Source: Garcia nutans (taxonomy: Eukaryota > Streptophyta > Magnoliopsida > Malpighiales > Euphorbiaceae). Taken from it: 64,000 nt of DNA. Below are positions 49,190 to 62,352 of the stretch, in pieces (position 1 is the first letter of the stretch; every line of letters begins with the position of its first letter). The position numbers were made by a program, and so were the translations under genes. The DNA lies in assembly GCA_947685225.1 (NCBI GenBank), contig CANTUV010000077.1, positions 942,501-1,006,500 on the forward strand. The letters run 5' to 3'. The notes beneath the pieces are model-generated. The model saw only the letters and a list, made by a program, of their open reading frames with translations, was not told the origin of the DNA and did not search any database.

Positions 49190-51090
49190 AGTTAACATTA
49201 TTATTATTACTATTGATATTTTTAATATTAAGTATATATATAATTTGAATAATTTATTAACTAAAAGTTTAGAACTATTATTATAATTGAATGTTTACTA
49301 TTTTAATAATATTTAATATTATAATTATTACTACTAAATATTTACTTAAAAATTTTATTATTATAAAATAGGTTACTAAATAAATACTCAAATAGTTATA
49401 TTATTATTAATATTATCACTAATATAATTGAATAATAAATTTAACATAAGTTTTAATTTTAAAATAAAGATAATTAAATAATTATTTTTAATTATATAAT
49501 TAATGTTATTATTTTTTAGTAACTTCATTATGAATAATTTTTAGAAAATAAAAATAAGGTATTATTAAATAAATAAATTATATACTATTATTTTTATTAT
49601 TATTGAAATCAATATAAATTACTATAGCTAAATTAAAAGATAAATAAGTAATTTTAAGTAATAAAAAATTAATAAAATAATATTAATATTTAAATAGATA
49701 TTATTAGTAACACAAAATATGACAAATAGAAAAAAATTAAGTAAATATTATTATTATTTTTTTTCTTATTCTAGCATTGTTATAGCACGAATTTATTTAC
49801 TAAAACTAAGAATATATAAATATATTGTAGATTAAAAATTAATAATATATAATATGTGAATGTTTAAGTTAATTAATAAATAAATATTACTAATAATAAA
49901 ACTATTAAAAGATATAAACTAAAATAATGTAATATAATTGTATATAAAATTATTATAAATATTTAGTAAATTTTTACAGTTAAAATTTTATTGTTGAAAA
50001 TATTTATTAAAAAATTAGATAGATAATTTTATTTTAGAAATTAGATAAATATTCATTGTAGTGTTACTTTAGAAAATTTAAGAGTTACTAATTTACTAAA
50101 ATATCTTTAAAATTTAAGAATCTGAAATTACAAGTTATATTCATAGCATATATCTATAGTGACTAGGATATAATTTAAATTAGATAATATTTTTATATTA
50201 TTTTAGGAACAAATCCGCTACAATTGTAAAGTACCATAGAAATCCTACTTGTTAAGCAAATATAATAATTGGCCCAGATAAGTGAGTAAATATGTAACAT
50301 TATATTTTTTCTTAAAATATTATATTTATAGAATTTTGAAAAAAGTATTTATTAAGTAAATTTATTAAATAGCAGTAATAATTTATTTCAAAATATTAAT
50401 TATTTTTTTATTAAGTGATAATAAATAATAGTAATTTAAATTCTTATATATATAAATGATTGATTATATTATACTGGATAAATAGTTTATATACAATCTT
50501 TTATAAACATGTACGATCGCACCTTGATGATGTGTGTTTAAATTCAATAATATTATAAGATTACCCTTGGACGGAGTAATTGCTATGCACGTATATATTG
50601 AAATTATTTCTCCCTATGCTTGTGAGGTAAGTTAAGAATTTATATTTGAGCGAATGTAAAAGAAGACAGATTAAAATTTTATTTATCCAGCTGAGCTATA
50701 TATGATGTTTATTTAAATATTATATATACAATATTAAACTTTATTTATTCTCTTATTACATATTTATCTATTCACTGAGTAGTTAGATTCACTTTTTATA
50801 TATATAATATTTTAGATATAATATTTTAGATATTGGAGAATAAACAGTAAAATATATGTATCTTTTTATTTTCTATGTGTATAGATAAGATTGCGCCAAC
50901 ATATCTATTTTGAGAATTTATTTAAGGAATATTGTATTAATTTAGTGAATAACAATAAAGTGTATATAAAATTTATTAATATCTATTGGATGATGCAACG
51001 AGAATATTATTTAATTAAATTACGAGTGACAAACGGAGCAAAGATTGAGGGGCGCACACAACACAGAGAGATCAAACTTTAGAGTAAAGA
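49190..51090. other. AT-rich intergenic DNA
   Basis: Same base character as 36800-37900, so it is the far side of the insertion target. No gene; the frame at 50891-51082 has no recognisable domain. Confidence 0.5.
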
Positions 51091-52786
51091 GAGCATCGAA
51101 AGATGGCAAAGAAGAAAATACAGAAAAAAAAAACAAAAATCAAAGAATGAATTGACTGCAAAACAAAATAATTAACAAATTCAAAAACAAAAACCAAAAA
51201 AAAAAGCTGCATGCATATGATGAGGGATCAAAAACCAATGAGACCAAAAACCCAAATCAGGAAACTAAAAAGAAAAAATCAAACTCTAAAATTTTCTCTC
51301 TAATCTACGAGGATAGAATGACAGAGTCGATGTCATCACGAAGAAGAAGAGACAGAGAGGATGAATATCAAGAAGAAGAAGAAGAAGAGACAAAGCTAAT
51401 GAGAGACAATGACAATGATAAAAGAAAATGACAGGAGACAGAGAAGAAGAGAGCAAACGCACAACAGTGAGAGCAGAGAAGGATTGAGTGAAAAGAGTCG
51501 AGTCGACTTGGGTAATTTTTAGCCAAATCCAATACTCGATCCGAAGTAAAATCTGAATATCTGAAATAATTGACACAACTCCACTAGGTTGAGTTAGGTC
51601 ATTCGGGTTAACGGGTATCATGAATGGCCTTAGAAAAGAAGAAATGTCATCTTCGAGACATTTGATTTCCCAAGAAAATAAAAATAAAAATGAAAAGACT
51701 TGATTGACCAAAGAAAGGAAGGCAAACGTGGGCTTTGAATATTGTCCATAAGCAAAATTGTCCTTAACAAACTTACAAAACTATCCCACTTTAGAGTGCC
51801 AGGCACCACAGCACTCAATTGAATTCACTCAGTGAAGAAGTGATTATTATGTTTTTCTTTTTCTTTTTTGAATTTTGACTGTACAAAGCAAAAAACAAAA
51901 CTATTTATTGTTTAATGTTTTAGGGAACATTGCTACAGCCAGATAAGACGTGTACTCAATCCGTTATTCCTTACACGAGGGCTCCTTGCCCCTCCTTGTC
52001 GGCAAAAGGTAAAAATAGTAACTTTTTTAGTAAAAATTTTTTCCATTCTCAAAATATTATTTTTTCTCCTTTAAATTAATAATAATAATATATTAAAACA
52101 TACTTTATCGATAAATATGTATATATATTTTTGAACAATGGAGATCGATTCTCCCTTTTTAGAATCTATAGAATATCAAAAAATAAAAAAATATATATGT
52201 TATTATTAACTGAATTTTTAATATTTTTGTTTTAATGTCTTAATTTTTGTATTAATTCAATGTATTAACTTTAACAAATATTTGCAAGTGAATTATTTCA
52301 ATCAATATTTATTATTATTTCATGACAAAAAAATTAAAACAATGAAATGACAAAAATTAAAATATAAAAATATAAAATATTTAAAAATTTAGACATTAAT
52401 ATCCTAATTTCTCCTTTAAATTATAAACTTTCTGTTAAAAATTTAGATGTTTTCTCGTCCAAAAACACTCAATTTATTAAAAAAATTTATAATTTATTAT
52501 ACCATAATCATTTAATATAGTGAATTTTAAAATAAAAAATAAAGTCGAATTTTTAAATAAAAAATCAAAGTCGTCTTTAAATTATCAGAAGATGAATTTA
52601 AATTTTCCATCAACATCAAAGTACATTAATTAAAAATAATAATAATAATTCAATAATAAAATATATATTATAATATAAGATATTAATTAAAAATAAATAA
52701 ATTTGTAATTATCATTCACTTTAAAACTTTTAATGTATGCAAAAAAAAAAAAGGAGTTGTAGAGCTGTGGATCCATTTGGAGTCCT

Positions 52787-52849
<63 letters not shown>

Positions 52850-53934
52850 TAATTCAACTTAATTCAATAATATTTTAATTTTAAAATAATTAAGACGGAT
52901 TATATAAATTTTTTTATTTAAAATAATTACATATTATATTTTTGAGAGAAATACAGATTGGCAAGATGATGATGATGATGATGATGATAATAATAAACCA
53001 TAAAGCTGTTCCTCAATATGAGTCAATTTGTCGTAGCTTTCCTATTTTTGGGTGTTAAACAGAATTTGCTTATGTGCAATATCAAGAAACTTAACATATG
53101 CTTATAAATTTGAGGTTAAAAAGCTGCAAAATAATTTATTTTTTCATGTCAAAATGACAATAAAAAAATTTCCAATTAAATTACTTTTTAAGGTCAAAAT
53201 GTGACAGTAATCATTAAACTTCCCAGCTTAATCAACCTGGCGCCAATCAAGCAAAAACTTTGAGAATTTCTAGCAAGCTCTATAAACTAAACATTTCAAG
53301 ATTATTTTTTTATAATTTTTTTCATTTACAAATAATCTAAAAAAAAATTAAAAAATATATTTGAAAATAATCTTTTTTTTTTACATTTGAATAATTCGAT
53401 TGACTCCAATTTTTATTGATAATATATATATATATAATTGTAAACATTAATTATTTTAACAATTTTTATTTTAATAAAATTATTATTTTAATTTAATAAA
53501 AAAATATTATTTTAATTTAATAAATAATTATTATTTTAATAAATTTAATAGTTGTAAAAAAATAATTTTGAAAATATTATTCAAATTTAAATAAATTTAA
53601 AAAATTAAACCTTTTTAATAATTTACTCATAGATTTATTAATCTATTTAATAAATTTTATTTAATTATTAAATGAAATCATTTTATAATTTATAATTTTT
53701 CAAAAATTATAATAAAATATAAATAAAGTAACTTTTTTTTTTTGTATAAAATGAGATAGTGTATATAGATTATTGAAAATTTACTTTTTTAATGTGAGAG
53801 GTAGTACATATAGCTAGTATATAGATGATTTTTTTTAACTACCATTTATTATTTATATATAGATTATTGAATCTTTGCACCTTTATTTTAATTAATAATT
53901 AAGGGAGAAATTAAGGGAGAGCTTACTTGACTGT
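51091..53934. other. Intergenic DNA with microsatellites
   Basis: 51290-51500 is purine-rich (GAAGAA, GAGAGA). The minus frame at 51286-51711 is the pyrimidine-rich shadow of this and is not credible. (AAT)n lies at 52789-52849 and (GAT)n at 52966-52989. No gene is supported. Confidence 0.5.
52789..52849. repeat. (AAT)n microsatellite
   Basis: About 20 uninterrupted units. Confidence 0.95.
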
Positions 53935-54450
53935 GCTCGTCTCAACTTCTATCATTCGTAATATCATTTACCATATCTGCTTTTTCTTTTCGAGGCCAGC
54001 AATTTTGCCATGGCTGAGTTAGTTGTAGTCAATAAAAATCTCAAATGGTGTTTCTCTCAAGGATTTTATAAGTGCAAGTAGAGATTGATGTTACTACTGT
54101 GGTTACTGCTCTTTCTTCGCCTCGTGCTGCCTGGCCTCATTGCTTCCAATGGATTGCCTCAGATTGTTTCTTTTCATCATGTTTATAGGGAAGGCAACAC
54201 GGCGGCTCATTACCTTAGCCAATATAGTCGATTAAACAATGTTACTAGAGTTTTTGTTTCTTTTCAACCACTTCCTCCTTTCATTAAAAGTGTGATTTTA
54301 ACTAACTGTATAGGTTTACTAAATTTTCGGTACTCCCGCTTATTATAAGGGTGTTGTATAAATGTTTATATGGGTTTGCTATACTTTTATTATAATTAAT
54401 ATAAATCGCGGTGGTTCCGTCCACCGTTACAAATATATATATATATAGTA
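53935..54450 (+). mobile_element. LINE fragment, RNase H end, second copy
   Basis: Reads as the end of the RNase H-like domain of the family seen at 33685-35283: AMAELVVVNKNLKWCFSQGF in one frame, then FHHVYREGNTAAHYLSQYS (compare VQHIYRDCNRVAHYLAFYS in the first copy). The frame is shifted and stopped near 54080. It ends in a (TA)n tail (54432-54447), like the first copy. 5'-truncated and dead. Confidence 0.75.
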
Positions 54451-54551
54451 GATAGACAAGCTGTTCAATTATTAAAGAATAACACGAGTTTAGATTGCCC
54501 AATGTTTCTGGCTGGGACAGCAACTATAACTGAAATACAACAATTATATAT

Positions 54552-54582
<31 letters not shown>

Positions 54583-54590
54583 CACACAAA

Positions 54591-54686
54591 TCATAGCTCT
54601 ATAAGCATATAAGCAATGGTCCCCAATGCTTGAGTAGTTTCAGAAAGTTCAAATTTTCTTAATCTGTCCCTTACAGCATTAATACT
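54591..54686 (-). pseudogene. Possible orphan terminal exon of an unknown gene
   Basis: A 31-codon stretch ending in TGA, starting exactly after a good splice acceptor (pyrimidine-rich tract, then ATTTAG). It reads SINAVRDRLRKFELSETTQA, then LGTIAYMLIEL, which looks like ordinary protein. I do not recognise the family. No matching upstream exon was found in the next 1.5 kb on the minus strand. It may be a stranded exon or chance. Confidence 0.25.
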
Positions 54687-54699
54687 CTAAATGTGGTAA

Positions 54700-56420
54700 A
54701 AAGACATGAAATTGTAAAGAAAAAAACAGCAATTACCCTTTAATTTTTCAGATGTGGGACTTGAAAACTATTTTAAAAATTAAAGAAGAATTGCTCAAAG
54801 TTCAAAAAACTATTTGGTTCAAAAGTTTGAAAAAGTATGATGTGATCAATAGCTTTGGCTTAGAATCTAAACAAATCTTTTTGAATTGATTGAATCAAAT
54901 ATTAGCCAAAAGCTAAATGGACAAAAAAAATATGAAGAGAAATTAGTGGAAGAATTGATGATCATCATATATAAACAATTTTGTTTTAGTGTATTTGTTC
55001 ACTAAGAATCGAACATAATCGATTTGATTATGATTTATGACCGAGATGTTTTCTTTTTATTTTTTAAAATGTGAATTACTTCTTGTTAATCAAACTGAGG
55101 GATGGGTATTATGTTGTTTAATTCGATCATTTCGGGATGAGATATCAATCGAAATTAGTTTAGATTTTTAAAATAGTCTTAAATATTACCGGTTAAACAA
55201 GTTAGATATGACCCGATCAAATCTGACCAATACGTAACCTTACATCTTATTGCTAAACTAAAAGCAAAATTGTGAAAGAAAATTAAAATGTCCCAATGTT
55301 TATAAATCATGAAAATGTAGATGATAATAACCTCACAACTCACTTGCTTTTATGAAAAAGATTTTCAAATAAAGATTCCGTAAAGATAAGCAGTGATATG
55401 TCATCCATGTATATAATGAAGTCCAACAATATAACCTTGGAGCACATGGAAAGACATGAAGTCCTGAAATAAGTATTCATTGTAGTCTAGAATTCAGAGA
55501 GGCAAGGAGGAAAAGATACTGTTGAAGAAAAAAGTACTCCTGATTTTCAATCTATGCACATGGATGGAAAGAAAGAGATCAGAAAATAAAAATTACAAGG
55601 CCTGTCATGTTATGATAACACCTATGGAAAATAAAGGCAACAACTAAACCTTCCTCCCTAAATTCAAATTTCAAGAAAATATATTTATATAGCATAAGGG
55701 TGGGCAGATTTTTCAAACTCGACTCAATCCAATAGATTTTAGTCGGATTATACTCCATATTTGGGTGAAATTGTATTAGTGTTTAAAAAAAAATTGAGTT
55801 CAGTAGATTAATTGAAATAGAATTTAATTTTTCGTTTGACTAGATTCTAACAAAAAAAGTTACACAAATATATATATATATATATATATTATATATTATA
55901 CAACCGATATGAGCTCACTCATTTTAATTTAACCTAAAAATATACGGATTAAATAAAAATATTCATTATTTAATCTTTATCAACTTGATTTGATATTTTT
56001 ATAATTTAGTTGGATTTGATAGGGTTAAAATATAATATAAATCTGACCGGTGTCATCAACTCAACCCATTAAAGGACTCCATATTCTTTTTTTTTTATCA
56101 GTAAGGACCCCATATTCATGCACAAAAGCAAACATTACAAGACAATGGTGATGAGGACAAATATTACTGTGAAGGGATAGCAATTAAGTTGCTGACTAGT
56201 GGGTCAATAGACCAAGCAATGATTTGTACCATTCCCATATATTTAGCTGCATATGCTGTCCAAGAAAGGTGATTTTCTCTTTCTCTTTTTTATTTTATTT
56301 GCTAATAACGTAAAGGGAATGTGAAATGTGTCATGGGGTATGTGATAATGGACACTAAACAGATAGGACTCTGGAAGTTGACACATGAACAATAAGTGTC
56401 TCTCTCTTTCAACCTCTTTG
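54700..56420. other. Intergenic DNA upstream of the HS1-like gene
   Basis: Contains a MITE-like element (55697-56075) and (TA)n at 55867-55888. No other gene is seen. TATA-like text lies at 56422-56430, before the HS1-like start. Confidence 0.5.
55697..56075. mobile_element. MITE-like element, GGGTGGGCA family, second copy
   Basis: Starts AGGGTGGGCAGATTTTTCAAA and ends near GACCGGTGTCATCAACTCAACCC. The interior has TCGGATT motifs and TA runs like 31866-32356. The right end is eroded. Confidence 0.4.
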
Positions 56421-56483
56421 TGTATATATACTAGTGTTTTGTGAAACAATTTTTGGGTTCATATGTGTAATAGCCTAGCTGCC

Positions 56484-57460
56484 ATGGGGTTCAAGCACTT
56501 GGTGATTGTTAAGTTTAAGGAAGGTGTTGTGGTTGAGGAGATTATTAAAGGGATGGAGAAGCTAGTTTCTGAGGTTGATCTGGTCAAGTCTTTCGAATGG
56601 TGAGTCTTTAATTACTTGAAAACCTTGTGCTTATTTTATTATTACCTGTCTATAAAACTCAAAAATATATAATATGACTAAACAATATATGATAAGCAGT
56701 TTTATTTTAAAGTAAGGTTTCTTTATTTAGTGGAACAAGTATCCATATCTTAACTTTCCTTAATCAGTATTATTTTAATTAATAATGTTGTGATGGTCAC
56801 AATATCTCATATCATTTATATGGAAAATTCGATGCGGTCACAATAACAATATATCACATCAATTGTATGAAGAGTTTCATGTGGGCAGATAACTTAACCA
56901 AAGCTCAAGATAAATAACTTGAACTACACATCTTTAGCAGTCACAATATCAACATAGAGTTATGGTTAAGAGATCAGTGTGATAGATACTTTAAGCTCAA
57001 GGTAAATATCTTCGAGTGTTCACAACATCTCAAATCAGTTATATGGAGAGCTTAATATGGATGCATACCTTAAGCTTGATGCGTATAGACAACTCGAGCT
57101 CAAGATCGTAGATGTTTGGAGCTCCTAATTGCTTAACAGCTAGCTTTTAGAGAGGGATCGATCGAGTTCTCTTGATACACCTAAAAGAACCAAAAAAAAT
57201 ACTAATATATATGGAGATGATAATCCAAGTGTTCAAGATTTTATTTTTGCAATAACAGGGGACAGGATTTGGAAGGCCCAGAGATGCTTACACAAGGTTT
57301 TACTCATGCCTTCTCAATGACATTTGACAAGAAAGAAGACTACACTGCATTTCAAACCCATCCCAATCATGTTGAATATTCTTCTACATTTTCAGCTGCT
57401 ATTGAGAAAATTGCAGTGCTTTGTTTCCCAGCTGTTCAGGTTAAACCAACTGCTGCATGA
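56484..57460 (+). CDS. HS1: HS1-like stress-response A/B-barrel domain protein
   Basis: Two exons, 56484-56599 and 57259-57460, joined across a 659-bp GT-AG intron within the Trp codon of SFEWGQDLEG. The product has 105 residues, close to the roughly 110 usual for the family. It is a single Dabb domain from MGFKHLVIVKFK to about residue 98, with the typical FTHAFSMTFDKKEDYTAFQT and HPNHVEY. Relatives such as Arabidopsis HS1 and poplar SP1 are small, heat-stable stress or antimicrobial proteins. Some Dabb proteins act as polyketide cyclases, so the exact role is open. No signal peptide is seen, so probably cytosolic. The context TGCCATGGGG around the ATG is good for initiation. Confidence 0.92.
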
Positions 57461-59946
57461 TCAAAATGAGATCTTGGGATAATAATAATAATAATAATAA
57501 TAATAAAGAAAAAAGAAAAATTGGTATTTGTAATTTTGTAATGTTTCTTATGAAATATATGTGTGAATGTGTGTATCATTAAATATGTTAGTTTTGTACG
57601 TATGATTGTTTGTGGCTATTTTCTGTAACTCTCCATGCAACTTCAACATCGACTTTCTACTAGTACCATGTAAATGTTTTCTTGCTTTATGATCATCATT
57701 CTGCTTTTCTGATGATGTAGCTCCTAAATTAATTTTTGGAGAAAAGTGATTCAGAATGATTTTAGGGCTCTATATTTATTGATAATTTAGTCCACCATAA
57801 TTGCATAATTGCTTAGAATGTGTTTAGTATTATGCTTTTTTGATGGATAGACAGGCTATCTGCTGTGAGATTTGATATGTCCATAATTATTTTTACCCAT
57901 CAAGAAAAGGAAAATTGTTCAATAAGTTCATGCTACCCATACCCCCACCAGCTTACAACTGTCAGATTGAACTACAATTATTAACTTACCAATGCAAGCA
58001 AATGATTCAATAAGTCTATGCATCATATGCATAAGCTTACAGTTACATAATTAAGGTGTAAAATATGATCTTAGAACAATTATAAGCTCATAGACGTTAT
58101 GGGCACATTCATATACTGAATCAGAACCATATCAGTATCTTGAAAGCTAACACCTGCTAGTAAAAAAAAAGATGGAAATTATTTTTTGACTTTTTTGCTA
58201 AATGCTAATCGATGACACTTAAACTACTCCTTTATCCTTAATCATGTAGGCCCTATGCCAGCAAGCTTGTCTGCCTCAATCATTGTTAATTTCCCATAGT
58301 GACAACAAGAAGAGTTATCAAGAATCTATGCAAATAATTAAACAAATATAATATAATATATATACTGCAGTACATTAAAACAAATGGTGATGCATATGGG
58401 CTGTTGACCTAACAAGAGACTAAACATGTGGTTTGATGAGCCATCAGTCAGTGAGATATCATTAGTTACTTGGAATGGTGAGAGAAAAGGAGGAAACATA
58501 CCGAACCAGAGTAAATAGGAGTATCAAAACGGGTACACATATTGTATTTACGTCGAGTTGATCTATTAATAAGGTTAAGATGAATATGAATATAAATTAT
58601 TTATTAATTGTGTTGATAAGAATATGATATGAAAATTAAATAAATTATACGGATACAACACGTATAATATATTAAATTAAATAAATTATACGGATACGAC
58701 ATATATAATATATAATACGTTTACTTAAATAAATTATAAATTGATCACATAACTTAACACAAATCATTTAATCTATATAATATTTTTAACTTAAAATAAT
58801 TTTATATTCTTAAATAATAAATTAAAAAAGTATTTATATAATAAAATTATGATTAAAATAATTTTAAAATATAAATATAATAAAAGTTTCTTTAAAATAC
58901 ATAAAAAATATATAACACAATTAATATAAAATAGATTATGAATATGTATTATATTTTAGTAAAAAATTAAGAAAATAATATATAATTGTCAATACAAATT
59001 TTGTAATAAATTTTTTGAAAATTTTATTTTATTATTTATTTATTTTTTCTATTATATTTTCTTTTATAAATTATATTCTAAATTTTAAATTGAAAAAAAT
59101 TATTTGATATAAAATATAAAATATTAGATTATTTAAACCATAAAAATTATTTAACTTTTAACATTTGGTTTAGAAAAATAATTTCAAAAATTTATAAAGA
59201 ATTAAATTGAAAGTAATTTAATAATTAATTAAAAAAATTAGTAATTAGATGAAATTAATAATTTTTAATAATAATAATTAAATTACTTTCAATTTAATTA
59301 TTTCTAAATAAATAATAATACATTATATAATAATATAATTATAATAATATAATAAATATATAACATTTATTTTTATTTTCTTAGAGTAAATAATAATATA
59401 ATGATATAGTTTTTAATTGTATAAAAGTTATGTTATTTTAGTTAAATAAATTATAGTGAATTTTCATGTCAATCCGCTATACGATCCGTTTAAAATTGTA
59501 TCATAAATGAATTAATTTGTTTATATCACTAATTTTTTTAATGTCAATATTAATCCGTTAATTTTACATATTGTATTAGCGTTTTATGACATATTTTAAC
59601 GTCGCTCAATAAACTAAAAGTACCGACAAAGGATAATTTTAGCATAAAATAAAAGTCATTATGGGATTCTAAATTCCACATACACATGTTATAGTATTTT
59701 CTAAAAATAAAAAAAAATAGGGGGAAAAAGAGAGAGAGATGAGAAATGGAATATATGGTGATTTTTTATCCTCAAAGATGCTATTGCCGCCAAAGTATAT
59801 TCAAAAACCATTGCAGAAAGTTGTAACCCTTGCAAGATAAAAGTAGATTCTTTGTCATCTACTTTTCATCATCAAGGCCAAGAACCCCTGCAATTTTCTT
59901 TCACATTTGAAAGATCTAGCTCACCAGAAAAGAAAAAGGAAAGAAA
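57461..59946. other. Intergenic DNA between the HS1-like and WAK-like genes
   Basis: An (AAT)n run follows the HS1-like stop (57478-57506). A possible non-autonomous element lies at 58521-59592. No gene seen. Confidence 0.5.
58521..59592. mobile_element. Possible non-autonomous DNA transposon
   Basis: About 1.07 kb of AT-rich DNA with loosely matching inverted ends (TATCAAAACGGGTACACAT left; complement of the right end reads TGTCATAAAACGCTAATACA) and a direct repeat of TTATACGGATAC inside. No target duplication recognised. Confidence 0.3.
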
Positions 59947-59998
59947 ATGCTTACATTCAAGAAACTCAAGTTTTTAAGTCCTTTCCTTCTAACCCTCA

Positions 59999-60848
59999 AT
60001 GTCTTCTTTACCACTTCTGTCCAAGTATAATTCTACAACCTTCTGTGGCAAAATCCCAATTCCAAGTCCCTTTCTGATATCTAATTCTACTGTTTCATCT
60101 CCTTTACATAACTTGGTGATATGCAGATCTCAGAAGCTATACTTCAGAACATCCCTAGGTCTTTTTCTAGTTTCATCTATTGATTACACTGCTAAAACAC
60201 TAACTATATCTCACCCTTCCTGCTCTTCTTCACGGAACTTTGTCTCTCCTGCTCTTCTATACGCTGGTTTTCCTATTCTAACAACTAATTCTCTTCTTCT
60301 CTTCAACTGTGCAAGCAAAAATTACTCCATGACATCAGTTATAAGCAACTGCACTCGCTTGAAGGCTTGTGCAGCCTCTTCGAAAACTCAAGAGCAAGAA
60401 CATGAAATCCACTACTCATGTTTACTTGTAAACAATTTAGTTGACAAGGGTTTTTATCCAAAAGATTTGAATTGTTCGCATTACAGCCTGGTGTATAGAA
60501 GTTCTTTGAGCAATGATGAATATGAAGAATATGAGTTGGGGACAAGGATATCTTTCGACTTTCCTGATCATGTGCCAGATTTATGCAATGAATGCAAAAA
60601 GCCTAATGGAAATTGTGAAGTTGGATTGAAGTGTATATACCACCCTAAAGAGTGTAGTAAGTTCTTTGATTTCTTAATTCTATATTCACCAAGATTTCTT
60701 CTATCTGCACTTATACAAATCTGCTGGTTTTTATGGTTCTTTTGCAGATGACAAGGTCATTTCTATGGCTGTATTGTTCAAGCCCATTGGTATTAATGTA
60801 CTCCTCTCTATATTCATTTTAGTTTGGGTCACCTCCATGGATTTTTGA
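59999..60848 (+). CDS. WAK-like extracellular protein (GUB_WAK and WAK-associated domains) without kinase
   Basis: Exons 59999-60656 and 60748-60848 with a 91-bp GT-AG intron give 252 residues. The GUB_WAK-type domain starts YNSTTFCGKIPIPSPF. The Cys-rich WAK-associated end reads CNECKKPNGNCEVGLKCIYH. Exon 2 adds a hydrophobic C-terminus (VLFKPIGINVLLSIFILVWV) that could be a membrane span or GPI signal. No kinase follows within the window, so it may be a receptor-like ectodomain protein related to LRK10L/WAK-like kinases. Such domains face the cell wall. This start gives no signal peptide, yet an ATG at 59947 in another frame encodes a good one (LSPFLLTLNVFFTTSVQ) that stops at about 60028. 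A one-base indel, an assembly error or a missed splice would explain this. Confidence 0.75.
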
Positions 60849-62352
60849 TACAAGAAACTCAAATACGATGCTTATGTCATATCAGAAATCAAATGCAACT
60901 TCTAGATTAGTGTAGCTTTACCATTTTTTTGTTTTGATCTAACTCGCCTAATCAGGCATTTCGTGATGACTTCCTAATTTAGAGACAATCTCTGAATTTG
61001 AGAAGTTAAATCTTTTGAAATATGAGATTTGAAACGTTAGCATATCCTCTAAACTATCTTAATTAATACTAAAGATTAGCATCTAGTAGATGGTGTATCA
61101 ATTTATCATCACTATCTTAGATTCAGATAAACCAATTGTTGTCTCTGTTAACTTGAGATGCATATGCTAATTCTGTTCAACTTTTGAACACTAATCTCTT
61201 TACAATAAAGCTGATAGCTACAACGGAGCTTCGCAGAACTATTGAGTGAACTAGATCACATCATGGAAGTAATGCTAATATCCAACAAAACGAATTCAAA
61301 TTTTCTTGAGTCATGACAAACCAATTCTGAAGTATGCAATGCATGGATCTTGAAACTTGTGAATTCAAACTTTTGTATGAGCACCACTAAATAATGACAT
61401 TCTGCTTTTTTCTGGGTACCATTTAATAATGCAGAGCAACTCTGCTGCATAATTTAAACGCCAGCCTAAAAATTCCAAAATTATTTTAGAAAACAACCAG
61501 GGAGATAATGGGGCCTAGTAATTTCAAATACAAGTATCATCATAGGAAGATGCAAATATCTAACAAATATTGAGAATATTTACTTAGAATTGTAGATCGC
61601 TGTCAATTACCTGCATTTCATGCCCTTTTGTAATGTAATTCAGTCTTCCTGATTGAATCTAAGTCCAAAATGAATTCTAATTCTTTTCAAGGTTTCTTAG
61701 TCTTTAAAGCGAAACATTTAGTTGACAATCTTATTCTAAGAACCAAAAATGCATAGCATCTTTAACTGACCTCATGTAGGCATAGAAGAGAAGACAATGA
61801 ACATAGAATAAGAAAAAAAAAGGACTTCTTACAATACGGATTCTGGAAGTGCAGCATAGTTGGACTCTCGAGTCGATCCAAGTTAATCATCCCGGAGAAA
61901 CTGAATCTTCATGTTTATTTTCACTAATTAAGAACATTAATCATCATCTTGGCAGCAGGAAGGCACATCACATTTTCAGAACAGCACAAGGCCACAATAT
62001 TTATTTCATCAGAAACTATGTACTTAGCCTGCCATTGTTTACAGCAGTTGGCAACTAGAGTCAAACAAGAGGAACTATTTAAAATTGTAAACAAAGGGAA
62101 TAAAATAAACTAAGTAAATCTCCATCTCTTACAGAAAAATCCATTGCCAAACTCAGGAAAAAAACTAGAATAAACATTGATGAGACATCTTCTCACCAGT
62201 GGATCATTACAATCACAAAAGAAAACAGAAGAAAAAAACTAAGAAAAGCCTATTTTCTTTAAATCTCTCTCCTTACTCATCAAAATAGAGCTGGAAAGGA
62301 CTTAGAGCTTGTCCTTCACAAGAACCTCCTCCAAAACTCCTTTTCTAAGGGC
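60849..62352. other. Intergenic DNA and 3' flank of the aldolase gene
   Basis: Less AT-biased than the left half. No frame with recognisable domains on either strand. The aldolase 3' UTR should lie in its right part. Confidence 0.5.

Noticed and set aside
51286..51711. 141-codon minus-strand frame
   Set aside because: Leu/Ser/Phe-rich translation of a purine-rich repeat tract; no domain, promoter or splice signals.
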